Origin: Spirodela intermedia
Lineage: Eukaryota; Streptophyta; Magnoliopsida; Alismatales; Araceae
NCBI GenBank assembly: GCA_902729315.2
Contig: LR746273.1
Span: forward strand, 1,927,001-1,991,000
Length of the DNA: 64,000 bases
Direction: 5' to 3'
Part shown: piece by piece, positions 26,601-38,086 of the stretch
Layout: each line of letters starts with the position of its first letter
How positions within the stretch are numbered: position 1 is the first letter of the stretch
Notes under the pieces: generated by a model
What the model was told of the DNA's origin: nothing
Database searches by the model: none
The model's input: the letters and a program-made list of their open reading frames with translations, nothing else
Program-made: the position numbers and the translations under genes

Positions 26601-29600
26601 TTAGGATCCCACAGCAGGGACTAAAACAACGACAGAACAATGGTAGCGACAGAGGAAATCAACTAAGAGAAATGGGAATTAAACTCCACTGAGATAGATA
26701 AGAGAACAGAACAGAAGAAGGTTTCCGGGGGAAACCCTTGAACAGTTGGGGACGAATTCGAGAGCGCCCCACTCTCCTGCTGACTTCTCCCAAAAGTTCC
26801 CCACAATGAGGACTTCTAAGGGTCTTTATACCCATACTCCTTAATGGGCCCTTGCCCCAGCTTCCTTTGACCCACCTACCTCTTAACTTTCCCTCTCCAG
26901 GTTTAAGTAACCCAGACATTGGGCCTGGTATTGGGCCCAACAGTTCCGGACCTGACAGAATGTTGATGGCCTTCTAAATAAAATTAGATAAATTATTATT
27001 TTTCTAAAATTTCCTCTATAACATTTTTATGGCTCCAGTACTTGTACAATACTCAATATTCTTGTTCACGTTTTCTCCCCCCATATTTTAGCAACCTTTT
27101 GAAAACATTTTTAGGAAATGCCTTCACGTCATTCATGCTACCTAAAAGTTATATTTGATAATGATGACTTTTATGCTCATATTCCTAGTTTACTTTCGTG
27201 TTTTTCTTCAACTTGAGGATGTTCCTTATCTGCCAGCCTTGTGCAGGTTTTATTGATTATACGGTTTCTGCAGCATGAGCACCATCTTGGTCGTTCCAAT
27301 AGTCAAGTAAGAAAACCTTTGGTTTGCTTGTTTCAACCGTTACAGCATTGTTCCTTTCTCAGGCACAAATAAGTGCACTTAATATGTAGCGTCATATAGG
27401 CACCTACCCATTTTGGTTGTGTTTGCACCTATCGTTTTAGATTGATCCATCAGAATATTGCAGTCACCTCGAGGTGATGTGATGGGGGCTTAAAACCTTC
27501 TTTCACAATAAAATTTTGGACATTTTGTGAGTCTGATTCGCGTGTAGAGTTTGTTTTGCTCATTGAAACTGTGACATAGATGAGGTGAACCAGGCTAATT
27601 CTCACTACTACTCGACTGATACTTCTTCTTTTTTTCCTTCTCTTTAAGGAGTACCTGAATGATGAAAGACAGAAAGAACTTTTATTTGTGAACTTACATT
27701 GATGTAGCATTTTTTACGAGGGCAGTGATCCGTTTTTCATTCGTTTTTGACTGTCATTAAATTGCAATATAGATAGAGTGCTGCTCAAAATTAACATTCA
27801 AACAAGCGCAGCAAAGTCTGTTCATCACTTCTCTGGACCGCCTCCATGTCACCAACTGTTGGGACTTTTTTTCTGTCTGGTAACCATGTTAAGAGTGTGG
27901 GAATCTGTCACTTGAAGCTACTATCCTCCTTCCCGAAAGCTTTCATGTGATAACTGTTTTCCTACAGATTTTGTTGACTCTGTTGATGCCTCTAGAGCGC
28001 TTATGGTTCTGCGAATGGGCCTATATAGAATAATCAGTATGAAGAAATGAAGCATGTGAGTTAGACAAACAACACGAGAAAATTAAGAAGATATGGAGGA
28101 CATGATTGGACCTGTTTTGTTAAATATTGTACAAAGCATACTCGTCTGACTTGTTGTTCTCTTATTTTTTATCCTGCTTTATCATTTACTTTTCTTCTCT
28201 GTGTGTTTGGTGGCAGCAATCATATAATGGGCTTGGTGGAGGATTAACCCCTTTGGTTCTCCTTCAGATGAATATTGCAACCTTGAAGAATGTATTTGAT
28301 TTTCCAAATTCCACGATTAGTGATGACATTGAAGTTTAGATTTGAAAAAAACCCTACTGGAAGACCAAAGAAGCCAAGAGGACTAGGAAGAGAAAGAACT
28401 GTAGTTCTCAAATAATGATTGGCAAGAGTACTGTTGCCTATCGTTTCATCTTGTGGCTGCCGAAAAGCCCTCTCTTCTGCCTTCTCTTGTTTTTGCTGGT
28501 ATAGATGATGATACATGGTATTGATCACTCTTGAAAAACATCCCAGATAGGTTCATAGAACAAGTGGCTGTCAAAGCTACTTCCTTTCCTGGAAACTAGA
28601 TGCATCTTGGCTAAAATATGAGAATCCCATAATTTCTTTAGTGTTTACATGTTGTATGGTGGTTCAGCTTCTCTCGGGTCTATTGAACGCTCATCAGTCA
28701 AGATAGATATGTTATCATTGATGACTCAGCCGTGATAACTTTATTTGTGAAGATAGTGATGTTATTGTATGATTTCTTTGCTTCAGAATACCCTTCTCTG
28801 GTGTTTGTAATTTGGGATGTATATCACAGTCTAATTCGTTTGTTTCATATCTTTGGTTTTCAGAATCTGGGAAGCCTACTGATGGACTTTCTCTACTTTT
28901 TTGGGTATGCCTGTTGCAGCTAATAAGTTCTGACATATAATTCTTTCTAATGAGATTCTCTTTATTAAGGAATATATCAAACGTTACGGGTAATTATTGC
29001 ATTCGATTTTTGCTTCGCCTTGTAATTCAAAGTGTTATTGGATTGTAATTTCTTAATTTTTTTCTCACACTGATGCTAAACTTTGTTTCTCATGTTCCAC
29101 CTATGATCAAGTCTTAGATGACATCTGTCTATGGTAATGTGTTGTTATTAGGCATCCACGTGTGCAATAAATGGATCGAATAGGCATGCATATGTAATCC
29201 TTCTATTTTGACTTGATAAAAATATTGGTGTGGATATTATTTGAAGACTAAAATTGTTACTCTTCTTTCAATGCTGACTCGATTGAGGGGATGGAGTCTA
29301 TGATCAATCTGTTAATGAATGAGAAAACATGTATTAACGGAACGTTATTGTACAGACACTTTTACTATCAAACATTTAGGCGTTTTACAAACATATACCG
29401 TCCACAGTAAAAATGGACTTTTCAAATTTATTTCCATTTTTTTAATATTTTATGTAAGCACCAATGTCGCTCGTCAATCGAATTCCTTTACATCGAAGGC
29501 ACTTAAGCCAGGAATCATGACCTCCTCTTCAGACTTGTGAAAATGTTTTTCAGGCTTCTGCAGTCATCTAATGATTTCAAGATTTCTATTTGTTGTCAGA

Positions 29601-30899
29601 AATGTGTTTGATCCTCGTCAAATGCACGTGTCAATTCAAGGAAGTGGGATCTATATGAAAAGAGAAAGAGGACACAGGTTAGGAAACCTCTTTAGATATG
29701 GGAAAGTTTACTTTCGTTCTCCTGATATTCATTCTGTATTGGTAAACTCATTACCAATTTAAAAACGTTTTTTTTATGTTGACTCTCATTTGGTTTTTCA
29801 AGTTACTCCTTGATAATTTGAATTTGTGTGCAGCATTGATCCAATTCACATTGATGATCCTCTTTGTCCAACAAATAACGTGGGGAAAAACTGCTTTCGT
29901 ATACATCAATGCATCAAGGTTAGGATCTAACTTCTGCAATCGCTGCTACTTTCTTCTGAGGTGTTATATTTGACGATCTTGTGATTATTTACGTTGACTA
30001 ATCCACCTTCTTGGCATCCAAGATTTAGAGGACTTAATTGCTTTAAAAGGTCGTGATATTCAGTTGGAACGTCTTTTTCTAGGCATTATCTAGATGTTAC
30101 ACGATGTATTACTTTATCACTCATTTTACTTATAGGCCTTCAAACTGGTTGGTGGATAGAGTTTTTCTTTTGGTTCATCAAGGTTGCTTTGAAACGACGA
30201 CAGAGTTGACCCTTCCATGTTGAGAATTTTGTATCTGGTGTATTTTTTCGATCTTATCAATGTATTCAAGGTAATATCAAACCGTCCTGGCCACATAGCT
30301 GAACGGTACTTTCCTTTCACGTTTTATTGTTGTTATTGTATATATAAAATAAATATTCATAAAATTTAAAAATCAGATAGTTTGTGTTTTGAATAAGAAA
30401 AAATTAAATATATGACATAAATATTTAATGGACGTGTTCTTATGATGCTAATAGTGTGTACAGATACTAATATATTACTGGTATCTTTTATGCGTTTTGG
30501 AAAGTGGTCACCTGAGTTCCTTGCCTCGCTGCATAGACAGTAGGCCCTGGACCACCACCATTATGAACTTAGTTGCCTTAATAATCTTGACTCTAGTACA
30601 GATTTTCCTCACATCTTGGAGAGCTGATTTTCAACATGTCTATTGTCCACCAATCTGTCTCATTGTCCACCAAGCTGCTATTTCATATGACTTTGTCCAT
30701 TGAGTCGACGCAACCTCAATAAGTTTTTCTGAATCTACGATTTAATTTTCTGAGTTATATGTTGCAGGCTTTTGCTGACGCTTATTCTGTGATGGATAAT
30801 CAATTAACATCCCTGCCCAGTGGCTCTGATTCGAAAAATCATGTGCCTTTTAGGCTACTGCGAAAGATTATCCCCAGCATAGATTGTGAGTGCACTTGA
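14683..30899 (+). CDS. Nucleotidyltransferase, PAP/OAS1-like superfamily, about 1,548 aa
   Basis: Fifteen exons join in frame: 14683-15513, 19352-19867, 19987-20151, 20226-22154, 22233-22346, 22631-22813, 22941-23003, 23654-23725, 23871-24128, 25147-25266, 27247-27306, 28864-28904, 29600-29677, 29834-29918 and 30768-30899 (TGA). ATG 14683 is the first ATG in the frame; 14701 and 14713 are in-frame alternatives. The first 1,150 or so residues look mostly low-complexity or non-catalytic. The catalytic core follows: FGSNANGLALPSSDVDL gives the GS signature and two metal-binding Asp (about D1233 and D1235), and IRIDISF gives the third (about D1361). A PAP-associated part follows (GGLSSYCL, IRFLQHEHHLG, LLMDFLYFFGNVFDP). 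It resembles Arabidopsis AT3G61690. Such enzymes add nucleotides to RNA 3' ends; the substrate here is unknown. A donor-like GTGAGT 5' of the stop leaves the C-terminus slightly uncertain. Confidence 0.9.
26599..26957 (-). mobile_element. Solo LTR (359 bp) with 5-bp target-site duplication
   Basis: The block is bounded by GAATG at 26594-26598 and GAATG at 26958-26962, an exact 5-bp target duplication. Read on the minus strand it begins TGTCAGG and ends CCTAACA, giving the TG...CA ends of an LTR with an imperfect terminal inverted repeat. A TATAAA lies mid-element on the minus strand (complement of about 26825-26832), as expected for an LTR promoter. No internal retroelement sequence flanks it, so it is best explained as a solo LTR left by LTR-LTR recombination. 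It lies in the intron between exons 10 and 11 of the nucleotidyltransferase gene, antisense to it. Confidence 0.85.
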
Positions 30900-33800
30900 T
30901 CGTCGTAAAAACAATTTGATTACTCAAGGGAGGTAACTATTTCGACAAGTATTTTGAAGTCTATTGCGTTTAGTAGCATGTCACTGGTAGCACCTTAATT
31001 TTAAACGTTGTACATAATATGGTATGGTTACATAATCATCCCTGCCATTTTTTACTATAGGTTGATGCCTGATTTTGGTATTTCCTCATAAGCGAGTACA
31101 ACTCCGCTGTTTGTGAGATATCCCCCTCCATCTATCGTACTTCTCGCCCATTACTACGTCACATTTGATGAACCACGATTATGTAATGGAAGAGGAAGGA
31201 GATTCCCTTAACTGAACATTCCCACTTCAAGACTGTGCTGAAGAAAATTGATACATAAAATCTCCCGAATGCCTACGTTTTCTTGTCTTCTGCAAGCTAT
31301 GCTCTCAGGTAATCCCATCCACTTTTTGGCCTCCAGTGAAATTTTCAATTTTCTTTTAGTGATGAGAAACATTCGTAGCTCGTAAAATTTATACATATTG
31401 GGTAGATTGTTCATTTTTCTATTGGTAACCAATCGTAATATTTCTCATTTAAGAGAAATCAGGGACATAAATTTGTGAATGGTCACTTTTCTGGTCCATT
31501 GGAAACGTAAACGACGTCAAAACTCCCCATGGATTACAAAAGAACATTCAGCTTCCTCGCCGATATATCAAGGTGATAATTTGAGAGGAATAACTTTAAT
31601 ATCTGTATTTACAGCTAGAGGATAAACGTGTGCAAGAATACTGAAACATCAAATAGTGAATAGAATTGCTGGTATTTCCCCAAATAAAGCTTATCTTTCT
31701 ATCATCTTTAGGACACCTTTCAGATTCCAGGGCAAGGATGTAAATTTTGGAATCCACATATTAGTCGTTCAGAAACAGCTTTTGCATTGAGTCAAGTTAA
31801 GGCATATGATGTCAATCTAACCTAATTTTATACAAAAAGGTACTTGTCCAATATTCATGTCCAAGACTCGTAAGAAAGTGACAAAACGTATCAATGCTAA
31901 GGATGAGTCAGAGTTGGTTGCAATCTATAGACTATTTTGAAGTGTTATCTATCTTTTCTTGGCTATCATTCTAGTATTATTTATATTACATGCTTACTTA
32001 TGAAGGGCCTTGTCTCATTCTATCAACTTTCTTCTGGAGATATTAACAAAATAGCAAACAGAAACGATCCAACTAAGGAAATGCGAATATTTTTCCTTGG
32101 TTAATTCAGTTATGTTGACTTCTCATCAAATTGTCAGTGTTTGTTCATTGGTGATATTTTCTGGCATTTAGTAATAAAACCATTTTTCTTTAAATTAAGC
32201 ACTAGCTCGTGCAAATTGAGAATGCGACTTACCCATCATGAGTCAAGAAACTCTCCCTAATGAGTAAAGGAGCTGTTTTCAGCAGGATGATGAAGGAAGC
32301 TAGAAAAGGTTTTTGTAGCACCTGCCAGTGCATTTTCCCGCCATTGTTTTGCTGGTCTATCGGTGGGATTGAGACCAGACACGCATTCCAGGAACTCCTG
32401 AGTTTCCCTCGCAAGAGTCGCTAAACATTAAAGCTCAGAAGTGACGTCACTGCCCAGATCATTATGTCGAAGGTTAGCGACTTTTCTCCTGCTTTTGCAT
32501 CATGCACGAAAGCCAGTCATTAGACTTTGCTTCTTGGTACTTTGGAGGATAAGACTGCACTAAAGCAATTTTCATATCGTAACATGTGTTTGAGCATGTT
32601 CAAGGCCATCTGCTTGATTTAGTGCGGAACAGTTTCACAATTCTTGTCCAGAATTTACTTCCAGCACAAAAAGCTCTCGTTCTTATCTAATATTCTGGAA
32701 CTGGAAAATTTTAAATGCTCCAACCATGATCTATGGTCTAGCACTGGGTCAATTTAATCAGATTGATTTCTTTTCTAAGAACTGCACAGGACAGCTTTGA
32801 AATCGCCGGATGCTCATAAAGGTTTTCACAGGCTTTTAATAAAGGGCGCTTAAATTTTTTTTTGTTATTTTTCTGAATCTGAACTTGATAAAGCTAAGGA
32901 ACTCGGATCAGACATGCAGGTCTCCAAAGGCACTGTACCTGGCTTAGGCCTCATCTTTGATGGGCTTAAACAGCAGAATGTTGTTTCCCTTTTGGTGTGA
33001 AGTATTGATCATAGTCTTATAGGTTTTCCCAGTTGGTATGAGTTCTAAAGGGTCAACACTACCTCTATATTTGACGTCTGTGTCAAAGTTTCCACATTCT
33101 TCTGATAAGTGACATAATACCTCTAAACATCATCGCCTCCTAACCTGCTCTGCCCTTCTGCACCTCGCCAGATTCGAACCCAACTGCTTGATGGAGTTTA
33201 TGCGCTTAATCAGTAGTGGTACTTCGAGGCATCAATTCTGGACAGGAGTCCAAACAGGAAGCATGGCATCACAATCCTCCTTTACCAGAAGGTATGGACA
33301 GAAGCCCCCCACTTACATTTTTTCTGTCATAAAATTCTTTTAGAGGCTCCTTGTGCTTCCACCCTTTTGGACCACGGTAAAAATAAATAATAATAATAAT
33401 AATAATAAAAACCTTTAAAGCTACTCTTATTCGTTTTTCAATACCATATTTTTCAGTGTGTGGTAGCTCTTGTATCCTTTGACTGAAGCGGATAAGATCT
33501 CAAATGCAGTTGACTTTGGTCCCTGCGGACCTAAATGGCTATAGTTTACTTGCTCCGACTAGGCTGTTCTGACCTCTTTGGAGATCGGCTATCTCGCTTT
33601 GTAGACGATCATCTTGATCGATCATAGTTTCCACAACCTCTGTTTTTACTTCACATTATGCGGGAGTTCCCCGCCGCCCCTTCTTTCTTCAATATCAAGT
33701 CAACTGCCCTGTTGGTCTCGCAGGTGGGACCGACCACCGGATTCGAAACCCTCCACGTGGGCACCAGGGCAGTCGCAGTCCCAGAAGAAACTCGTGAGAG

Positions 33801-34071
33801 GATTGGGCTGCCCTGTGTACCATCTAGAACACGAGAGAGCAACTCAGATTGTCGCTCACACCAGGCAACCCTGTGGGACCCAAAGAGAGAGCCTCCTTGA
33901 AGCTGGGTTCTTGTCTCCTGCCAGAAAGACCTCGCTCTCTTCCAAAGCCTAGCTTTCATCCTCCGGCTTCCTCCCTCAACACAAGTTTTTCTGGGTTACT
34001 TAGTCCGGAAGCTTTTTTTGGCAAAATCAGACGGAGGAGATGGTTGTGGGAGGAGATATTAAATATCAAAA
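30900..34071. other. Intergenic region, no recognisable gene
   Basis: The start of this region should contain the 3' UTR of the nucleotidyltransferase, though no convincing near AATAAA signal was seen. A perfect 10-bp palindrome GTGACGTCAC lies at 32441-32450. An (AAT)n run lies at 33384-33410. A short open stretch at about 32880-33000 (40 codons, ending TGA) resembles a lone exon but matches nothing I know. The part from 33.6 to 34.0 kb is GC-richer, with open frames but no domain. Confidence 0.5.
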
Positions 34072-34434
34072 ATGGTGTTCTCTGCTTGCACAGGAGACAG
34101 ACCACCGGCATTACCGATGGTGCTGCCGCTTCTCGCAGCCGCCGGCCACGGCGGTGGCCAGCTCCTGATGGTGCTGCTGGTCCCCTTCCTGCTCAAGATC
34201 CCCGCACGCCGGTACGCGCCGCTGGTGCTTGGGGACCTGGCCTTCTCCTCCAGGCTGTTTTTCTTCCGGCTCAGCCGGATTCTCTTCCACGCCCAACCCG
34301 CCGCCGCCGGTGGCGGCGATGGCCGGTGGGGGAGGACCCTCCGGCTGGTGGTCTCCGGCAGGGCTCACGGCGGCCAGCGGTGGGCCGGCCCCGACGAGGA
34401 CAGCCTCCATGCGGTCTCCATGCTCGTCCTGTGA
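34072..34434 (+). CDS. Hypothetical small protein, 120 aa (doubtful)
   Basis: An ATG in a good plant context (CAAAAATGG) opens a 120-residue frame whose composition is GC-rich like the genuine nearby exons. The protein has a hydrophobic segment around residues 17-45 (LLMVLLVPFLLK, then PLVLGDLAFSSRLFFF), then a Gly/Arg-rich tail. I recognise no family. Overlapping frames are also open on both strands because of the high GC, so this could be a non-coding GC-rich patch. A small secreted or membrane-anchored protein is possible, but nothing beyond composition supports it. Confidence 0.25.
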   Translation: MVFSACTGDRPPALPMVLPLLAAAGHGGGQLLMVLLVPFLLKIPARRYAPLVLGDLAFSSRLFFFRLSRILFHAQPAAAGGGDGRWGRTLRLVVSGRAHGGQRWAGPDEDSLHAVSMLVL

Positions 34435-34852
34435 AAGAAAGCTCCCCCCTTGTTTCTCAGTGTTAATGATGTGAATGATCATCGTGAAGAACTTCCGACC
34501 GGTCAACTACTGTTGCTAGAGTTAGTGAGAGACGGTTCCTTCTAAACCAAGATCTTCGCCGAGGCAAAGAACTTTGGTTCCACTGTTGTCATCTCCCGTT
34601 TATCTTGGAATCAAGATCTACGACTGTTCAAAGTCCATGGAGTAATACCAAACCTAGCCGGCCGCTCTGTTCAAAGTCAACTCACGGATAATGCGTTGCA
34701 CTAGCAGAGAATAAGAGAGGACTCCCTCGGGAAATCGCTGCAAGCTTGAGCCATCGTCAATCGAACGCAGTTCGCCAAAGCTTCACGGCGTTGCAGAGAA
34801 GGGCGCTGCGGACCAGCCATCGGACTCTAGCTCTCTTGGAACCCAGCAGCCG

Positions 34853-34890
<38 letters not shown>

Positions 34891-35139
34891 CCCCCCTTAG
34901 GGGTTTCAATGGGGCAAGTCGGACCTGGGCCTCTTAACAAAGGCTGGTGTACTGTCGTCCAACTGTTCTTTCGGTTACCTTAAAAGTTAACGCCTATCAT
35001 TTCGCGAGTCCAACTGTATCTGACCTCCTGAGAGCGGGAAGCTTTGACTTGGGGAAGGATCCAGTCAGAGAATACCCACCCCCCCACCCCCCACCCCGCT
35101 TACCTCTGTCCCTGCTCGCCGTTCCTGACTAGGGCTCCG
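34435..35139. other. Intergenic region with CT microsatellite
   Basis: No gene is recognised. The region carries a (CT)n tract at 34855-34888 and a C-rich run near 35080-35100. Confidence 0.6.
34855..34888. repeat. (CT)n microsatellite
   Basis: An uninterrupted CT dinucleotide run of about 34 bp, followed by a C-rich stretch. Confidence 0.9.
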
Positions 35140-35322
35140 TATGTGGGCCACAACGAGGTGGCGGCGCCACACGTGGGCCGAGTCAAACCGAAACCACGTT
35201 TCTTTCATAATGTTGTCTGGTGGTAGTACGGCCCTTTCGGCGGTCCGGGCTGAGTCAAGCGTCCAAGGCTCGGCCCAGATAGCCCCACCCTGATCCTCCC
35301 TCCGCATTTACCTATCCTAGCG

Positions 35323-35370
<48 letters not shown>

Positions 35371-35705
35371 GGAGAGAGTCTGCTCTGGAATGGGCTCAGC
35401 CCAATGCATTCCAAGATCAGAAAGTTTGAGGCAATCCCCGATGCAACTTACAGTTTCCGGAAAGCAGTTTGCTTTTTTGGAAAAATCCCCGCCTTTTCAA
35501 GTAATATATCTTCGCCAGCGTCGGAGACCGGAATGGGTCTTCTGCGTGTTTCCACTTACATCCCGCAAAATATCTTCTTCTACCTTCTCTCTCTCTCTCA
35601 ATGGGTTTCTCTTAAGAGTTCTGGTCTCCCCTTCTCCCCCGTCGGAAGCAGCAGGAAGAGGTTGAGCTGCCTTCGAACTTCCAGCGCTCGTTCGAATTGC
35701 CAGAG
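35140..35705 (+). promoter_or_regulatory. Promoter and leader of the PGSIP-like gene
   Basis: Site II-type TGGGCC elements lie at 35144-35149 and 35174-35179, and an inverted copy (GGCCCA) at 35272-35277. A G-box core CACGTG is at 35170-35175. These are followed by a long (GA)n tract (35326-35367) and a CT-rich leader (35580-35600) before the ATG at 35706. Clustered site II motifs are typical of broadly expressed plant genes. The transcription start is not determined. Confidence 0.5.
35326..35367. repeat. (GA)n microsatellite
   Basis: About 42 bp of GA dinucleotides upstream of the PGSIP-like gene, probably in or near its leader. Confidence 0.9.
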
Positions 35706-37503
35706 ATGGCGAACGGCTCTTGGGCCCGGCGGCGGGAGCAACCGGGAGATTTCGTGCGGACATTCGTTGCGGTGGTGGTGGTGCTGCAGCTCGGCCTGCA
35801 CGCTGCGGCGGAGTTGCAGGCGCCGGCGGCGAAGGAGCCACCATCGGCGACGGTGGAGGTTGAGGAAGGGAAGAGATCGCACCACCACCGCCACGCCTAC
35901 GCTGCCATGATCTACATGGGCACGCCGAGGGACTACGAGTTCTACGTCGCCACGCGGGTCATGCTGAGGTCCCTCGCGAAGCTCAACGCCGCAGCCGACC
36001 TCCTCGTCATCGCCTCCGCCGACGTCCCCACCGCATGGCAGCGAGCACTGTTAGTTTCCTTTTCCTCCGCACAAAGTGAAAACGGCCATTATCGCCGCCG
36101 TTACACCCCGTATGTCGTGTGCAGGAAGGAAGAAGACGGGGTGAAGGTGGTGGTGGTGGAAAACCTAAGGAATCCCTACGAGCAGCAGAGAAACTTCAAC
36201 CAGAGATTCAGGCTGACACTCAATAAGCTCTACGCGTGGAGCCTGGTGGAGTACGAGCGCATCGTCATGCTCGACGCCGACAATATCTTCCTCCAGAACA
36301 CCGACGAGCTCTTCGGCTGCGGCGAGTTCTGCGCCGTGTTCATCAACCCCTGCATCTTCCACACGGGGCTCTTCGTCTTGAAGGTGCGTCTTGAAGGGGG
36401 GGATCTTCTTCTCTGCAAACCCGGCCACCTTCACCTAACTGGCGGAGGTTTTTCAACTTTTGCTACTACAGCCGTCGGCCGAAGTCTTCAAGGACATGCT
36501 TCACGAGCTGGAAGCCGGCAGGAGGAACCGGGATGGAGCAGACCAGGGCTTCCTTGTGAGCTACTTCCCTGACCTGCTGGACAGAACGATGTTTCATCCG
36601 CCGGGGAACGGTTCTAAGCTCGAGGGCACCTACCGGCTTCCTCTGGGCTACCAGATGGATGCCTCCTACTACTGTAAGCGCCTCTCTCACCCTTTCTCTC
36701 ATCTCTTCCCGACGATGAGAGAGAATCACGAATCACTCAGACGGCGCCTTGTCTGGTGCAGACCTGAAGCTCCGGTGGAGGGTTCCATGCGGGCCGAACA
36801 GCGTGATCACCTTCCCCAGCGCGCCATTGCTGAAGCCCTGGTACTGGTGGTCGTGGCCGGTGCTGCCACTGGGCCTCTTGTGGCACGAGCAGCGCCGCAG
36901 CTCGCTTGGGTGAGAGACACACCGCAGTAATACCTGCCTCGCGAGATTGATGCCAACGAGTATAGCTAAGCCCTTTGAGGCATTTTGTCGAACAGGTACG
37001 GCGCAGAGGCCTCGGCCGCGATAGCCCAAGCCGTCCTGTACATAGCGATCATGGCCATCACCAGGCTCGCACGGGGGAACCTGTCGAAGCTGTGCTGCAG
37101 CCGGCGGCCGGAGAAATGCTCCGCCTTTCTCCATGTTGTCATCAGAGGAGCGGTCGTCTGGTGCCTCCTGGCGGCTTACACGGCGCCCTTCCTGCTCATC
37201 CCCCGCACGGTTCACCCTCTCGTGGGCTGGCCGCTGTACTTACTCGGCTCCTCTACGCTGGCTTCTGTCGCCGCCGGCGCATTCCTCCTGCCGCCGGTGG
37301 CCGTGCTCACGCCGTGGATGGCGATCGCCGGCTCCCTTGCGGTCATGGCGTGGCCCTGGTACTCCGACGGCATCGTCAGAGCGCTGGCGGTGTTCGGCTA
37401 CGCCTTCTGCTGCGCCCCCTTTCTTTGGGTCTCGGCGACGAAGGTGATGGGCTCCCTGCGGCGGGACGCCTCCCAGCTGCCAGAGTCCGTCAAACTCTGC
37501 TGA
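35706..37503 (+). CDS. PGSIP8: GT8 glycosyltransferase, PGSIP7/8-like, 486 aa
   Basis: Five exons join in frame: 35706-36049, 36125-36383, 36472-36673, 36762-36909 and 36996-37503 (TGA). An N-terminal hydrophobic segment (about residues 18-38) is followed by a GT8 domain starting AYAAMIYMGTPRDYEFYVAT. The metal- and sugar-nucleotide-binding DxD is D165-A-D167 in MLDADNIF. Other GT8 blocks are NPCIFHTGLFVL, GADQGFLVSYFPDLLD and CGPNSVITFPSAPLLKPWYW. The last exon is a multi-span membrane tail with hydrophobic runs such as LYIAIMAITRLARG and TVHPLVGWPLYLL. This DxD-GT8 plus C-terminal membrane layout is that of the PGSIP6/7/8 clade rather than the GUX xylan enzymes. PGSIP6 (IPUT1) transfers glucuronic acid to inositol phosphorylceramide; the acceptor of PGSIP7/8 is less certain. 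Golgi or endomembrane location is inferred. Exons exceed 60% GC by eye. Confidence 0.92.
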
Positions 37504-38086
37504 GCGTTGAAAAATTGTACTTATTTCTTTGGAGAAATACAACAGATCATCATACATGTAGAAGATGCGAGTGTTATATTACACACGGGGGTGTATAAAT
37601 GAGAAGGGTTGAGGATCTTCACGAGGATTCGGCTTAAGAACCTGTTAGCTTGGGCATTTCTCTGGGCCTGCTGCGCCTCCCCAATACGGAGATCAAAAGC
37701 TGAAGAATAATTACATGGGTTGGTAGCAATACGCCGGCTAAGTTCGGAGAAATAATGCCAGAAATTCATCTGCCCAAATGGGTGAGAAAAAGGTCAAAAA
37801 CCTTTCACATTAGACTGCGCATGGCCTGGTCAATGACCTCTAACACTCCCAATGAAGAGCATGTTCAGAACGCCTCTCCGATTGGTTCAGGGATTGAATC
37901 AAGCATCAGCCGATCGTAGCAAAGTACCCAGACTGAAGGGCTCCTCAATAAGATTCTCATGTGGTACCTCCTCTCGGCCGTTGAAGAGACTCCATAGATC
38001 GCCAAGGCCGGCGCTTTCGTGCCCTTTGAAGACTACACGACAAAAAAGCTTCCAGAATGGAACTCCTGGCACTGGAGGGGACGACT
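37504..38086. other. Convergent 3' intergenic region
   Basis: This 583-bp gap separates the stop of the plus-strand PGSIP-like gene from the stop of the minus-strand YqgF-like gene, so it should hold both 3' UTRs. No other gene or repeat is evident. Confidence 0.6.

Noticed and set aside
33026-33045. Primer-binding-site-like TTGGTATGAGTTC
   Set aside because: No LTR borders or retroelement protein remnants were found on either side.
33165-33190. B-box-like GGGTTCGAATC on the minus strand
   Set aside because: The flanking bases do not form a T stem, and no A box is found at the right distance.
35697-36572. Continuous 291-codon plus-strand frame over the PGSIP-like gene
   Set aside because: It reads through two introns. 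Splicing at 36049/36125 and 36383/36472 restores the conserved GT8 sequence.
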